Positions 27,439 to 37,311 of a DNA stretch of 64,000 bases are shown piece after piece. Both the position numbers and the translations under genes were made by a program. The DNA comes from an uncultured Bacteroides sp. GTDB taxonomy: Bacteria; Bacteroidota; Bacteroidia; Bacteroidales; Bacteroidaceae. A model generated the notes under the pieces. It was given only the letters and a program-made list of their open reading frames with translations, was not told the DNA's origin and made no database searches. How positions within the stretch are numbered: the first letter of the stretch is position 1; each line of letters begins with the position of its first letter. The DNA is taken from assembly GCF_963677715.1 (NCBI RefSeq), contig NZ_OY782493.1:496001-560000 (forward strand), written 5' to 3'.

Positions 27439-28500
27439 ATGGAAAACAAAATTTATACAATTAAAGATATAGCCCACATGGCGGGAGTCTCTGCAGGAAC
27501 TGTAGACAGGGTATTGCACGATCGCGGTGAGGTGTCCGAAGCTAGTCTTCGAAAAGTGCAGACTGTGCTTAAGGAGATTGATTACCATCCCAACATGTTT
27601 GCCATCGGTTTGGCCGCAAAAAAAAAATATTGTTTTATTTGTCTCATACCTTCTTATACTGAAGGTGACTATTGGCATTCCGTATCGGAAGGAATAGAAC
27701 GTGCCGCACGAGAACTTCGTCCGTTCAATGTAACGATTAGTTATATAAAATATACGCATGCCGATGAGGAGTCGTATAAGGAGGCATGCAACACGTTGCA
27801 AGAAAGCAAAGCCGATGCCGTACTTATTGCACCTAACTTTCGGGAGCAAACGTTGAGCTTGGCGCAACATCTTAAAGAATTGGCCATTCCGTATGCGTTC
27901 ATTGATTTTAATATGGAGGGAGCGGAAGCCTTGAAGTATATAGGGCAGGATTCTTATATGAGTGGATATATAGCTGCAAAGATATTGATGCGCGATTATA
28001 AAGCGGGGCAGGAACTGGTCTTTTTCTTGGGAAACAATCGGGATAATCCGGCAGAAATACAGATGGAACGCCGGATGGATGGCTTTATGAAATATATCTC
28101 TGATGAGTACCCGGGCGTAAAAGTACTGGAATTTGTTCTGAATAAAACGGATACAGCTTGCGATAGAAGAATGCTTAACGAATTTTTTGCCACTCACCCA
28201 AAAGCGACATTCGGTGTTGTTTTTAATTCGCGGGTTTATCAGGTGGGTAACTATCTGCGCGAAAGCAACAAACGGATGGATGCACTCATCGGCTATGATT
28301 TACTACAAAAAAACGTGGAGTTATTAAAATCGGGAGAGGTGAAATACCTTATCGGTCAGCGTCCTGCGTTGCAGGGCTATCAAGGTATAAAGGCTCTTTG
28401 CGAGCATCTGGTATTTAAAAATCCGGTGATGCCAGTAAAGTACATGCCTATTGATATATTGATGAAAGAAAACATTGATTTCTATTTTGAATTTGAATAG
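27439..28500 (+). CDS. LacI-family regulator of hexuronate genes
   Basis: This 353-residue protein has the LacI helix-turn-helix (YTIKDIAHMAGVSAGTVDRV) at residues 5-24 and a periplasmic-binding-protein-like sensor domain (FICLIPSYTEGDYWHSVSEG; GQDSYMSGYIAAKIL; GYDLLQKNVELL). I chose the ATG at 27439, not the TTG at 27418, since the DNA-binding domain follows directly. It sits between uxaC and uxaB, so it probably answers to a uronate or its breakdown product. Confidence 0.88.
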   Translation: MENKIYTIKDIAHMAGVSAGTVDRVLHDRGEVSEASLRKVQTVLKEIDYHPNMFAIGLAAKKKYCFICLIPSYTEGDYWHSVSEGIERAARELRPFNVTISYIKYTHADEESYKEACNTLQESKADAVLIAPNFREQTLSLAQHLKELAIPYAFIDFNMEGAEALKYIGQDSYMSGYIAAKILMRDYKAGQELVFFLGNNRDNPAEIQMERRMDGFMKYISDEYPGVKVLEFVLNKTDTACDRRMLNEFFATHPKATFGVVFNSRVYQVGNYLRESNKRMDALIGYDLLQKNVELLKSGEVKYLIGQRPALQGYQGIKALCEHLVFKNPVMPVKYMPIDILMKENIDFYFEFE

Positions 28501-28536
28501 AAACTAATTATAAATTTATTATAAATTACAATTAAA

Positions 28537-29976
28537 ATGAAGTCTTTAAACAAAGAAACAGCTCCTAAGATTCAACGTCCGGAGCGTATTATTCAATTTG
28601 GTGAAGGTAATTTTTTGCGTGCATTTGTAGATTGGATAGTTTACAACATGAATGAAAAAGCGGACTTTAATAGTAGTGTTGTGGTGGTGCAGCCTATTGA
28701 AAAGGGGATGATTGAGATGCTTAATGCGCAAGATGATCTTTATCATGTTAACCTTCAGGGGTTGGATAAGGGGGAAGTGGTGAATGATTTGACGATGATT
28801 GATGTAATTAGTCGTGCGTTGAATCCTTACAGTCAGAATGCTGAGTTTATGAAACTGGCCGAACAACCTGAAATGCGTTTCGTTATATCGAATACCACAG
28901 AGGCGGGTATTGCTTTTGACCCTTCCTGCAAATTGAATGATGCTCCTGCTTCTTCTTATCCGGGAAAGCTCACTCAGTTGCTTTATCATCGCTTTAAAAC
29001 ATTCAATGGAGATAAGAGTAAGGGACTTATTATATTTCCCTGCGAACTGATTTTCTTGAATGGACATAAACTTAAAGAAACCATTTATCAATATATTGAG
29101 CTTTGGAGCTTGGGTGAAGAGTTTAAAACTTGGTTTACGGAAGCTTGCGGTGTGTATGCCACTTTGGTAGATCGTATTGTTCCGGGATTTCCCCGCAAGG
29201 ATATTGCCGCAATTAAAGAGAAATTGCAGTATGATGATAATTTGGTTGTTCAGGCCGAGATTTTCCATTTATGGGTAATTGAAGCACCGAAAGAGATTGC
29301 TAAAGAGTTTCCTGCCGATAAAGCCGGTTTGAATGTTTTGTTTGTACCTTCGGAAGCTCCTTACCACGAACGTAAGGTGACATTACTCAATGGCCCGCAT
29401 ACGGTGCTTTCTCCGGTTGCTTACTTGTCTGGTGTGAATATTGTTCGTGAAGCATGTCAGCACGAAGTCATTGGAAAGTACATTAACAAAGTGATGTTTC
29501 ATGAATTGATGGAAACATTGAACTTACCGAAAGAGGAATTGAATAAGTTTGCTGAAGATGTATTGGAGCGTTTCAATAATCCGTTTGTTGACCATGCGGT
29601 GACCAGTATTATGCTGAACTCGTTTCCGAAATACGAAACACGTGATCTTCCCGGATTGAAAACTTATCTGGAACGTAAAGGTGAGTTACCTAAAGGTTTA
29701 GTGTTGGGCTTAGCTGCCATTATCACCTATTACAAGGGGGGTGTTCGTGCGGATGGTGCCGAGATTACTCCGAATGATGCTCCGGAGATAATGAACTTAT
29801 TGAAAGAACTATGGGCAAGCGGTTGCACCAAAACGGTGGCTGAAGGTGTTTTGGCCGCCGAGTTTATTTGGGGTGAAAACTTGAATAACATAGCCGGATT
29901 GACAGATACCGTAAAGGCTAATCTTGACTCTATTCAAGAGAAGGGAATGCTTGAAACAGTAAAGAGTATTCTGTAG
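28537..29976 (+). CDS. uxaB: Tagaturonate reductase UxaB
   Basis: This 479-residue member of the mannitol dehydrogenase family reduces D-tagaturonate to D-altronate with NADH. The cofactor-binding start RIIQFGEGNFLRAFVDWIVY (about 17-36), the FPCELIFLNGHKLKETI segment and RKVTLLNGPHTVLSPVAYLSG (catalytic Lys/Asn/His region) fit the family. It lies 36 bases after the regulator and is probably co-transcribed. The next enzyme, altronate dehydratase UxaA, is not in this window. Confidence 0.93.
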   Translation: MKSLNKETAPKIQRPERIIQFGEGNFLRAFVDWIVYNMNEKADFNSSVVVVQPIEKGMIEMLNAQDDLYHVNLQGLDKGEVVNDLTMIDVISRALNPYSQNAEFMKLAEQPEMRFVISNTTEAGIAFDPSCKLNDAPASSYPGKLTQLLYHRFKTFNGDKSKGLIIFPCELIFLNGHKLKETIYQYIELWSLGEEFKTWFTEACGVYATLVDRIVPGFPRKDIAAIKEKLQYDDNLVVQAEIFHLWVIEAPKEIAKEFPADKAGLNVLFVPSEAPYHERKVTLLNGPHTVLSPVAYLSGVNIVREACQHEVIGKYINKVMFHELMETLNLPKEELNKFAEDVLERFNNPFVDHAVTSIMLNSFPKYETRDLPGLKTYLERKGELPKGLVLGLAAIITYYKGGVRADGAEITPNDAPEIMNLLKELWASGCTKTVAEGVLAAEFIWGENLNNIAGLTDTVKANLDSIQEKGMLETVKSIL

Positions 29977-30004
29977 TAACAGAAACTGCGTTTATTTATA
30001 ATTG

Positions 30005-30046
30005 AAAAAGGAACTTTCTTCTGAAAACGAGGAGAGTTCCTTTTTT
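30005..30046. terminator. Terminator between uxaB and the FHA gene
   Basis: AAAAAGGAACT (30005-30015) pairs with AGTTCCTTTTTT (30035-30046). T-runs on both strands make it fit to end uxaB and the convergent FHA gene. Confidence 0.8.
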
Positions 30047-30049
30047 ATG

Positions 30050-30577
30050 TTACTTTCCGCCACGTAATATGATGGTGGTGGCGCCTATTGTGATTACGGC
30101 ACCGTCTTCAATCCTTACCCGGTCTTTATCGCTGAGTACTTCGTTCTTAAGAAAAGTTCCTGTTAAGCTGGGAGCATCTCGTAGGGTGTAGATTAATTTG
30201 CCGGCCTTATTATGCTTAACATTAATAATGCAATGGTGGCGATCCATGCTCATGTCTCCTGTTTCAATGGGGGTATTAACAATTGTTCCCACACATCTTC
30301 GACCAATTACATTGTCACCTTCTTTGAGCGGCAACAATTGTTTGAATCCAAATACATTTTCAAGAATCACGATGCAGCCGAATTCTTCATTCGGCACTTC
30401 TTCTTCTTCATGAAGCTTTTCTTGTTTTCGAAGAGCCTTCATCTTGGTCTTTCCAAGCCGGATACTGAACTGTTTGCCACAATGTTCGCAAACAAATACC
30501 AAAGACTGGTCTTCAGTATATTTAGTTTCATCAAAAGAAATGTAATTTTCGCATTTAGGGCAGAGAATTCTTTTCAT
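30050..30577 (-). CDS. FHA-domain protein with N-terminal zinc ribbon
   Basis: This 175-residue protein starts with a zinc ribbon (Cys6/Cys9 and Cys30/Cys33: CPKC, CEHC). It ends with a forkhead-associated domain (NVIGRRCVGTIVNTPIETGD; SMDRHHCIINV; APSLTGTFLKNEVL), which binds phosphothreonine peptides. The kinase partner is not in the window. It lies 23 bases downstream of the SPOR protein gene. Confidence 0.85.
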   Translation of the reverse strand: MKRILCPKCENYISFDETKYTEDQSLVFVCEHCGKQFSIRLGKTKMKALRKQEKLHEEEEVPNEEFGCIVILENVFGFKQLLPLKEGDNVIGRRCVGTIVNTPIETGDMSMDRHHCIINVKHNKAGKLIYTLRDAPSLTGTFLKNEVLSDKDRVRIEDGAVITIGATTIILRGGK

Positions 30578-30600
30578 TATGGGGAATATTCAGTTTTTAT

Positions 30601-31680
30601 TTACTTTGCAGCTGCTAACACCCAGGCATTTTCACAAGTCTTGTTTTGCCTTATTTTCGTTAACTGTTTGCCTGCTTCTTCGCGGGTGGGGCATGATAGG
30701 ATGCTTACGCGCACTTTATCTGTGTCCAGTAACGCTTTTGCTGTGGGGTATCCTTGTGCTCTTAGTTCTTTGGCCAATGTTTTGGCGGCTTCGGAACGGA
30801 TGCTACTGGCTACGATGATATGATATACTTTACTGTTCTCTTCGACTATTTGTTTTGTAGGTTTTGGTGCTACTAAGTCGGCGGGGAGAGTAGTTTTTGT
30901 ATTTGTTTCGGGAATGCTTCCGGCATCGGGTTTCTTTATTTCTTCTACCGCTCTCATCTTTCTTGCTCTTTCAGCACTCTTTTCAATATTTTTATCAGCA
31001 CTGTTTACTGCAATAGATGTGACGGCTACAGACTGTTTCTCTATCTTTTCAAATAAATCGGAAGGAAGAAGTTGAGCATAATTGTCGGTCTCAACATACG
31101 TATTTTCCATCGGAGTGGAGGTGAAGAGGAACAATGCTATGGCGGCGGCAGTAGCTACTGCATGCCGTAAGAAGGAACGGTTAATCCTTATATTATACGT
31201 TTTCTTTTCGACAGGAACAAACGGTGAACTTACTTTTTTAATGGAATGATTCTGCAATACGGTAAGTGGTTTGATTTCTAAAACATCCAACCCGTATAAG
31301 GATGGAGTGGTAATTTTGTTGTCGTACGGTATAAATTCGTATGTGTCATGAATTGTGAAATGCAGTTCGCCGATATTGGCTAGGTCTACTTTGCCATCTT
31401 CATGCAATAAGGAAAAAAGTTCTTCTGCTTTTTTGTCTATAATCTTTGATGCATCAGAGAAATCGGTATCATATGTAGCCATATAAGATTGAACTAGCAA
31501 TCCGTCGTTCATCTTTAGTTGCGGATTAAATCCTATTGTGCGCGTAGGAGGAAGAAATGTGTACTCCTCGGCTATCCACTTAGCGGATGCATAATGAGCT
31601 ACAAATCCTCCAAAGCCGGGAACGATTACGCAATCATTCTCTAATAGTAATGCTTCTATGTGCTGTGCTAATTCAATCAT
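30601..31680 (-). CDS. HU-like/CCDC81 N-terminal and SPOR C-terminal membrane protein
   Basis: This 359-residue protein has the N-terminal domain seen in Bacteroides SPOR proteins (HIEALLLENDCVIVPGFGGF; RTIGFNPQLKMNDGLL). One membrane segment (about 173-190) and a periplasmic linker follow. A SPOR domain closes it (VYHIIVASSIRSEAAKTLAK; VSILSCPTREEAGKQLTKIR), which binds denuded peptidoglycan at division sites. The cytoplasmic HU-like fold may link DNA or a partner to the division site; this is inference. Confidence 0.8.
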   Translation of the reverse strand: MIELAQHIEALLLENDCVIVPGFGGFVAHYASAKWIAEEYTFLPPTRTIGFNPQLKMNDGLLVQSYMATYDTDFSDASKIIDKKAEELFSLLHEDGKVDLANIGELHFTIHDTYEFIPYDNKITTPSLYGLDVLEIKPLTVLQNHSIKKVSSPFVPVEKKTYNIRINRSFLRHAVATAAAIALFLFTSTPMENTYVETDNYAQLLPSDLFEKIEKQSVAVTSIAVNSADKNIEKSAERARKMRAVEEIKKPDAGSIPETNTKTTLPADLVAPKPTKQIVEENSKVYHIIVASSIRSEAAKTLAKELRAQGYPTAKALLDTDKVRVSILSCPTREEAGKQLTKIRQNKTCENAWVLAAAK

Positions 31681-31786
31681 ATCTGCAAAATTAGCAGATT
31701 AATTGGTATAACAGCATAAAAAGATCGGTTTTATTATGAACAGATTATAAACAGGAGGATAATATTAACAAATGATTTTTTTTTTC

Positions 31787-31794
31787 TACTTTTG
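31787..31794 (+). promoter_or_regulatory. Predicted -7 box of the rfbC-ugd transcript
   Basis: TACTTTTG fits TAnnTTTG and lies 62 bases before rfbC. No clear upstream box is seen. Confidence 0.45.
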
Positions 31795-31856
31795 CAAAGT
31801 TTAATTATATTCTGTGTCAAATAGGGCAATTTAAAATACAAAGAAATTCCAATAAA

Positions 31857-32405
31857 ATGAATTATATTCAGACAGAAGTAAATGATGTATGGATCATAGC
31901 GCCGAAAGTATTCTCTGATAGTCGCGGCTATTTTGTGGAAACTTTTAAAAAGAATGAATTTGAAGCCAACATAGGGGTGGTTAATTTTGTTCAAGATAAT
32001 GAATCGAAGTCTTCTTTTGGTGTGTTACGTGGTTTACATTACCAAAAAGGAGAATATAGTCAGGCCAAATTAGTGCGTGTTATTAAAGGGGAGGTGCTTG
32101 ATGTGGCTGTAGATATGAGGCAATCATCGCCTACATTCGGTAAACACGTGGGAGTGATATTGAATGAGGAAAACAAACGACAATTCTTTATCCCCAGAGG
32201 ATTTGCCCATGGCTTTTTAGTGTTGAGCGAGGAAGCTGTCTTTACGTACAAAGTAGATAATGATTATGCTCCCAATGAGGAAGCTTCGGTTTTATATAAT
32301 GATAAGGATCTGGCTATTAACTGGCCCGTTGCCGAGTCGCAACTCATTCTTTCGGAAAAAGACCGGAAGGCGGTTTCTTTTAAAGAGGCCTGCTATTTTT
32401 TATAG
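31857..32405 (+). CDS. rfbC: dTDP-4-dehydrorhamnose 3,5-epimerase
   Basis: This 182-residue cupin enzyme of dTDP-rhamnose synthesis shows VFSDSRGYFVETFKKNEFE, the LRGLHYQKG catalytic histidine segment (His61 region), VDMRQSSPTFGKHVGV and FIPRGFAHGFLVLSEEAVFTYKV (split here by family insertion points). The other rhamnose genes are not adjacent. It is followed by ugd at 26 bases, so both serve surface polysaccharide precursors. Confidence 0.95.
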   Translation: MNYIQTEVNDVWIIAPKVFSDSRGYFVETFKKNEFEANIGVVNFVQDNESKSSFGVLRGLHYQKGEYSQAKLVRVIKGEVLDVAVDMRQSSPTFGKHVGVILNEENKRQFFIPRGFAHGFLVLSEEAVFTYKVDNDYAPNEEASVLYNDKDLAINWPVAESQLILSEKDRKAVSFKEACYFL

Positions 32406-32431
32406 ATAAATTCAAAGTAAAGTAGATAGAT

Positions 32432-33745
32432 ATGAAGATTGCCATTGTAGGAACCGGATATGTTGGTCTGGTTACCGGAACTTGTTTCGCCGAAATAGGA
32501 GTGGATGTTACTTGCGTTGACACTAATAGCGAGAAAATTGAGTCTTTAAAGAAAGGTATCATACCCATATTTGAGAGTGGTTTGGAGGAGATGGTTTTAA
32601 GAAACACCAAAGCCGGCAGGTTGAAATTTACAACTTCTCTGGAGAGTTGCCTGAATGATGTAGAGGTTATATTTAGTGCCGTAGGAACTCCTCCTGATGA
32701 AGACGGTAGTGCCGATCTTAGCTATGTACTGTCGGTAGCCCGTACGATTGGGCGTAACATGAATAATTATATTCTGGTAGTAACGAAGAGTACTGTTCCG
32801 GTAGGTACAGCTAAGAAAATACGGGCAACCATTCAGGAAGAACTGGATAAGAGAGGGGCCAAGATAGAATTTGATGTAGCATCTAATCCCGAATTTTTAA
32901 AAGAAGGAAATGCGATTAATGACTTCATGAGCCCGGATCGTGTTGTAGTAGGAGTGGAGTCCGAGCGTGCCGAAAAACTTATGTCTACACTGTACAAACC
33001 TTTTTTGCTAAATAATTTCCGTGTTATATTTATGGATATTCCTTCGGCGGAAATGACTAAATATGCTGCCAATTCAATGCTGGCAACCCGCATTAGCTTT
33101 ATGAATGATATTGCTAATTTATGCGAACTTGTTGGGGCGGATGTAAATATGGTGCGTAGCGGCATAGGCTCTGATACTCGTATAGGGCGCAAATTTCTTT
33201 ATCCGGGCATAGGCTATGGTGGTTCGTGTTTCCCAAAAGATGTAAAAGCTTTGATTAAAACGGCCGAACAGAACGGATACAAAATGCGGGTGCTTGAGGC
33301 GGTGGAAGAAGTGAACGAATTGCAGAAAAGTATTTTATTTCATAAATTGTCGTTACAGTTTAACAGAGATTTAAAGGGGAAGGTAATTGCCCTGTGGGGA
33401 CTTGCCTTTAAACCTGAAACAGATGATATGCGCGAAGCACCGGCTCTTATACTTATCGATCAATTGCTGAAAGCCGGATGCTTGGTGCGTGTGTACGATC
33501 CTGCTTCTATGGATGAATGTAAAAGAAGAATTGGCGATTCCGTTTATTATGCAAGAGATATGTATGATGCTGCACTTGATGCCGATGCGTTGTTGCTTGT
33601 TACTGAATGGAAACAGTTTCGATTGCCTTCATGGGCGGTTATTAAAAAAACAATGAATAGACAAGTAGTATTAGACGGGCGTAATATTTACGAGAAAAAG
33701 GAAATGGAAGAACTAGGGTTTATTTATAGTTGTATAGGCAAGTAA
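32432..33745 (+). CDS. ugd: UDP-glucose 6-dehydrogenase
   Basis: This 437-residue enzyme oxidises UDP-glucose to UDP-glucuronate with two NAD. It has the nucleotide-binding GTGYVGLVTG at residues 7-16, the SNPEFLKEGNAINDF segment, and the catalytic cysteine in GIGYGGSCFPKDVKAL. Length and motif order are full. UDP-glucuronate feeds capsule or exopolysaccharide synthesis. Confidence 0.96.
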   Translation: MKIAIVGTGYVGLVTGTCFAEIGVDVTCVDTNSEKIESLKKGIIPIFESGLEEMVLRNTKAGRLKFTTSLESCLNDVEVIFSAVGTPPDEDGSADLSYVLSVARTIGRNMNNYILVVTKSTVPVGTAKKIRATIQEELDKRGAKIEFDVASNPEFLKEGNAINDFMSPDRVVVGVESERAEKLMSTLYKPFLLNNFRVIFMDIPSAEMTKYAANSMLATRISFMNDIANLCELVGADVNMVRSGIGSDTRIGRKFLYPGIGYGGSCFPKDVKALIKTAEQNGYKMRVLEAVEEVNELQKSILFHKLSLQFNRDLKGKVIALWGLAFKPETDDMREAPALILIDQLLKAGCLVRVYDPASMDECKRRIGDSVYYARDMYDAALDADALLLVTEWKQFRLPSWAVIKKTMNRQVVLDGRNIYEKKEMEELGFIYSCIGK

Positions 33746-33761
33746 TTGGTGTGAATTTGGT

Positions 33762-33769
33762 TATCTTTG
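33762..33769 (+). promoter_or_regulatory. Predicted -7 box of the DUF4738-like lipoprotein gene
   Basis: TATCTTTG fits TAnnTTTG and lies 14 bases before the ATG at 33784. The usual upstream box is not found at the right distance. Confidence 0.45.
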
Positions 33770-33783
33770 CACAAAATTTTGAT

Positions 33784-34578
33784 ATGAAAAAGTTTATTGC
33801 TTTATTGTTAATGACATTTTTTATTTTTGCTTGTAACAGTGGTAAAGCAACCGATTCTCTGAAAAAAGAAAACCTTGATGCTAAAGCACAACTGCAGGGC
33901 ATCTGGGTGGATGATGATAGCGATAATCCTTTGATACGCATTGAAGGGGACACCATTTATTATTCCGACCCGAAAAATGCTCCGGTGTACTTTAAGATAA
34001 TGAGTGATAGCCTCTACATGTATGGTAATTCAACTGCCCGCTATAAAGTGGATAAACAGACCGAACATATATTCTGGTTCCATTCTTTAGCCGATAATGT
34101 GGTGAAGCTTCATAAGTCTGAGGATGCTGATGATTCGCTGGCTTTTTCGAGCAAAACGGTTCAGGTAATTCCCACTTATATGGAAGTAACAGAGAAAGAT
34201 AGTGTTTTGGTCTATGAGGGAACCCGTTATCATGCTTACGTTTATGTAAATCCGTCAAAGATGAAAGTGCTGAAAACTTCTTATTCGGAGGAAGGGCTTA
34301 GCATGGATAATATCTATTATGACAACGTAATGCATATTTGCGTATATGAAGGAAGGAAAAGCCTTTTTGCAAGTGACATAACCAAACAGATGTTTAAAGG
34401 TATTCTTTCCGATGACTTTCTGGATAAATCGATTTTATCCGATATGCAGTTTATGGGCATAAACCGCAATGGGTATCAATATCAGGCTTCTGTTTGTATT
34501 CCCGAAAGTTCGGTTTGTAATTTGGTAAATATCACGATTGATTTTAAAGGGAAGCTTACAATGAAAAGCGTTAAGTAA
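33784..34578 (+). CDS. DUF4738-like lipoprotein
   Basis: This 264-residue protein starts MKKFIALLLMTFFIFACNSG with a lipobox cysteine at 17. I chose this ATG because it begins the signal peptide; an upstream TAC-rich extension would spoil it. The body (LQGIWVDDDSDNPLIRIEGD) resembles DUF4738 proteins of Bacteroides. Function unknown. A short stem (34568-34589) overlaps its stop. Confidence 0.7.
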   Translation: MKKFIALLLMTFFIFACNSGKATDSLKKENLDAKAQLQGIWVDDDSDNPLIRIEGDTIYYSDPKNAPVYFKIMSDSLYMYGNSTARYKVDKQTEHIFWFHSLADNVVKLHKSEDADDSLAFSSKTVQVIPTYMEVTEKDSVLVYEGTRYHAYVYVNPSKMKVLKTSYSEEGLSMDNIYYDNVMHICVYEGRKSLFASDITKQMFKGILSDDFLDKSILSDMQFMGINRNGYQYQASVCIPESSVCNLVNITIDFKGKLTMKSVK

Positions 34579-34610
34579 GTCCTTAACGCCATTTATCTTA
34601 TTCTGTCTTT

Positions 34611-35843
34611 TTACTTTTTAAATGAGCGCCCGCCGCCACTCTTACTTTTATTTCTGAAACCGCCATTCCTGTCATGACCGCCGTTACTTCGGGGATTATA
34701 TTCGGGAGCTTCGCCCAGCTTTTCCGGAACAGGGATTTTGTATATCTCTTTTTCCAGAAAGGTTTCTATGTGCTTAAAGTTAGTTTGTTCTTTCTCGCTG
34801 ACAAAAGTAATGGCAACTCCGTCATTGTTGGCACGTGCCGTTCTTCCTATGCGATGAACATAATCTTCGCTGTCATGAGGTACATCGAAGTTGATAACAA
34901 GTCGGATATCATCAATATCAATGCCTCTGGATACAATGTCGGTTGCCACCAGAATATTTATTCTACCCGATTTAAACTCACGCATAATCAGTTCCCGTTG
35001 TGGTTGTTCGAGATCGGAATGCATTTCGCCAACGTTTAATTTCATTGCTTTTAAGGCTATGGTCACTTCCTTTACCTTAATTTTAGAAGAAACAAAGATA
35101 ATGGCACGCTCCGGTACTTCGTCGACAAAAAGACTTCGCACAATGCCCAGCTTTTGTCTTTCATAGCACACATAAGCAGCTTGAACAATCTTCTCGGCCG
35201 GCTTTGATACAGAGAGCTTTATCTCCTCGGGTTTGTTTAGAATGGTTTTGGCTAATTGTTGTATTTTCGAGGGCATAGTGGCGGAAAACATAATTGTCTG
35301 CCTTTCTTTAGGAAGGTACTTAACCAGTTGCATTATATCATCCGAGAATCCCATATCGAGCATGCGATCTGCTTCATCCAGAATAAAATAAGAAACGTGC
35401 GACAGATCGACATATCCAAGATTCAGGTGGGATATGAGACGGCCCGGAGTAGCTATAACCACGTCTGCTCCGAGTGTTAAGCCTTTTTTCTGTTGTTCAA
35501 AGAGTACTCCGTCATTTCCGCCATATACAGCTACGCTCGATACGGGCATGAAATAAGAAAAACCCTCCATTTGTTGATCAATTTGCTGAGCCAATTCTCT
35601 GGTAGGAGACATAATGATGCAGTTAATAACATCTTGTTGATGATCTCCTTTACATAATTTGTTGATTATCGGTAGCAAATAGGCAGCAGTTTTACCTGTG
35701 CCTGTCTGAGCTACGGCTATTAAATCCTTACCTTCTAATATTATTGGAATAGCTTGTTCTTGTATGGGGGTGCATTCGTCAAATTTCATGGCATCAAGTG
35801 CCTCTAACACGCTGCCTTCTAATTCTAATTCGGAAAACTTCAT
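34611..35843 (-). CDS. DEAD-box RNA helicase
   Basis: This 410-residue helicase has all motifs: Q motif (FDECTPIQEQAIP), AQTGTGKT, PTRELAQQ, DEAD, SAT, and HRIGRTAR. The C-terminus is a basic glycine-rich tail (NGGFRNKSKSGGGRSFKK) that probably binds RNA nonspecifically. It resembles RhlE-type helicases of ribosome assembly or mRNA decay. It has its own promoter at 35864-35893. Confidence 0.93.
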   Translation of the reverse strand: MKFSELELEGSVLEALDAMKFDECTPIQEQAIPIILEGKDLIAVAQTGTGKTAAYLLPIINKLCKGDHQQDVINCIIMSPTRELAQQIDQQMEGFSYFMPVSSVAVYGGNDGVLFEQQKKGLTLGADVVIATPGRLISHLNLGYVDLSHVSYFILDEADRMLDMGFSDDIMQLVKYLPKERQTIMFSATMPSKIQQLAKTILNKPEEIKLSVSKPAEKIVQAAYVCYERQKLGIVRSLFVDEVPERAIIFVSSKIKVKEVTIALKAMKLNVGEMHSDLEQPQRELIMREFKSGRINILVATDIVSRGIDIDDIRLVINFDVPHDSEDYVHRIGRTARANNDGVAITFVSEKEQTNFKHIETFLEKEIYKIPVPEKLGEAPEYNPRSNGGHDRNGGFRNKSKSGGGRSFKK

Positions 35844-35863
35844 CTTTTTAATTTATTTATGTA

Positions 35864-35893
35864 CAAAGATAAATTATTTACCACGTACTACAA
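35864..35893 (-). promoter_or_regulatory. Promoter of the DEAD-box helicase gene
   Basis: On the minus strand TTG (35893-35891), 19 bases, then TATCTTTG (35871-35864); the start would be about 15 bases before the ATG at 35843. Confidence 0.6.
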
Positions 35894-35910
35894 GCGTTTT
35901 ATCCTTTCAT

Positions 35911-37146
35911 TTAGAATTTTCCCTGTTCATCCAGATAAGAATCTTTAAATCCCAGGAAATAGAGAACTCCGTCTAATCCGATTGTATTGATAGATTGCTC
36001 GGCATTGGCAACTACTTTTGGCTTTGCGTGAAAAGCAATTCCCAGACCTGCTACGCCAAGCATAGGCAAGTCATTTGCTCCGTCGCCTACGGCTATGGTT
36101 TGGGCAATATCTACTTTTTCTACCTGAGCGATAAGGCGTAAAAGCTCTGCCTTTCGCTTACCATCTACCACGTCACCCAGATAATTGCCCGTAAGTTTGC
36201 CGTCTATAATTTCTAATTCATTGGCATAAACGTAGTCTATACCATATTTATCCTGCAAATAACGGCCGAAATAAGTAAATCCGCCGGAGAGTATCGCTAT
36301 TTTGTAGCCGTATTTTTTGAGCACATACATCAGGCGATCAACTCCTTCGGTAATGGGAAGTTTTTCGGCTATCTCCTTCAACACCGATTCGTCCAGTCCT
36401 TTTAGTAAGGCTACGCGCTCACGGAAGCTTTCCGTAAAGTCTATTTCTCCTCGCATGGCGCTTTCGGTAATGGCTTTGACCTGATCTCCTACACCGGCGT
36501 ATGCAGCTAGCTCATCGATCACTTCTGTTTCAATCAGGGTAGAGTCCATATCAAAACAGATGAGGCGTCTCATGCGACGATACATATTGTCCAGCTGAAA
36601 GGAAAAATCCATTTCGAGTTCGCTGGCCAGTTGCATTAATTGCTCTTGCATGTTAATGCGATTCTTCGGTGTGCCACGAACAGAGAATTCAATGCATGCA
36701 CGTATGTTGGCTCTGCATTCTTCTAAAGGTATACGGCCTGTAAGGCGTTTGATGGCATCAATGTTCATTCCCTGTTCTGCTAAGATATGAGTCACCGCAG
36801 AAATTTGCTTGGCGGATAGCTTTCTGCCTAAAAGAGTCAGGATATAGCGGTTCTTTCCTTGCATAGCGACCCAATTCTCATATTCTTCTACGGAAATAGG
36901 ATAAAAGCGTATGGTTACATTCAATGCGGCGGCTTTGAATAGAAGTTCTTTCATGATAAAACCGGAGAACTGCTCTTCTGTTTTACAAAGAATACCCAGC
37001 GACAATGTATTGTGAATATCAGCTTGTCCTATATCAAGAATGGCAGCATCATATTTTGCTAATATCTCAGTTACCGAGGCTGTAAGTCCCGGACGATCTT
37101 CTCCGGTGATACGAATAAGAATGAGTTCAGTGTTCGATAATTGCAT
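35911..37146 (-). CDS. serB: Phosphoserine phosphatase SerB with two ACT domains
   Basis: This 411-residue protein has two N-terminal ACT-like domains (LILIRITGEDRPGLTASVTE; ILTLLGRKLSAKQISAVTHI), then a HAD phosphatase with CFDMDSTLIETEVID, ILSGGFTYFGRYL and VGDGANDLPML. It makes serine from phosphoserine. I use the ATG at 37146; the frame extends to a TTG at 37170 without support. Confidence 0.95.
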   Translation of the reverse strand: MQLSNTELILIRITGEDRPGLTASVTEILAKYDAAILDIGQADIHNTLSLGILCKTEEQFSGFIMKELLFKAAALNVTIRFYPISVEEYENWVAMQGKNRYILTLLGRKLSAKQISAVTHILAEQGMNIDAIKRLTGRIPLEECRANIRACIEFSVRGTPKNRINMQEQLMQLASELEMDFSFQLDNMYRRMRRLICFDMDSTLIETEVIDELAAYAGVGDQVKAITESAMRGEIDFTESFRERVALLKGLDESVLKEIAEKLPITEGVDRLMYVLKKYGYKIAILSGGFTYFGRYLQDKYGIDYVYANELEIIDGKLTGNYLGDVVDGKRKAELLRLIAQVEKVDIAQTIAVGDGANDLPMLGVAGLGIAFHAKPKVVANAEQSINTIGLDGVLYFLGFKDSYLDEQGKF

Positions 37147-37247
37147 AATGTTTATTCTAAATTGTTGCAAAAATAGGGAAAAATACTGCTTTCCCTGCTA
37201 AATAACATGAAATTATGAGCCCCTTTTTGGAGAAATAGGTGCAATTG

Positions 37248-37280
37248 TTTGGAAGTTAAAATAATAATAACTTACCTTTG
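37248..37280 (+). promoter_or_regulatory. Promoter of the thioredoxin-like gene
   Basis: TTTG (37248-37251), 21 bases, TACCTTTG (37273-37280) is an exact match. It implies a leader of about 125 bases before the ATG at 37412. Confidence 0.7.
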
Positions 37281-37311
37281 CCCCTGATTTCAATATGCAA
37301 AGGCTTTGATT

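Noticed and set aside
27412..29268. Long minus-strand frames opposite the LacI-type gene and uxaB (261 and 240 codons)
   Set aside because: They mirror well-supported genes and read as low-complexity shadow peptides.
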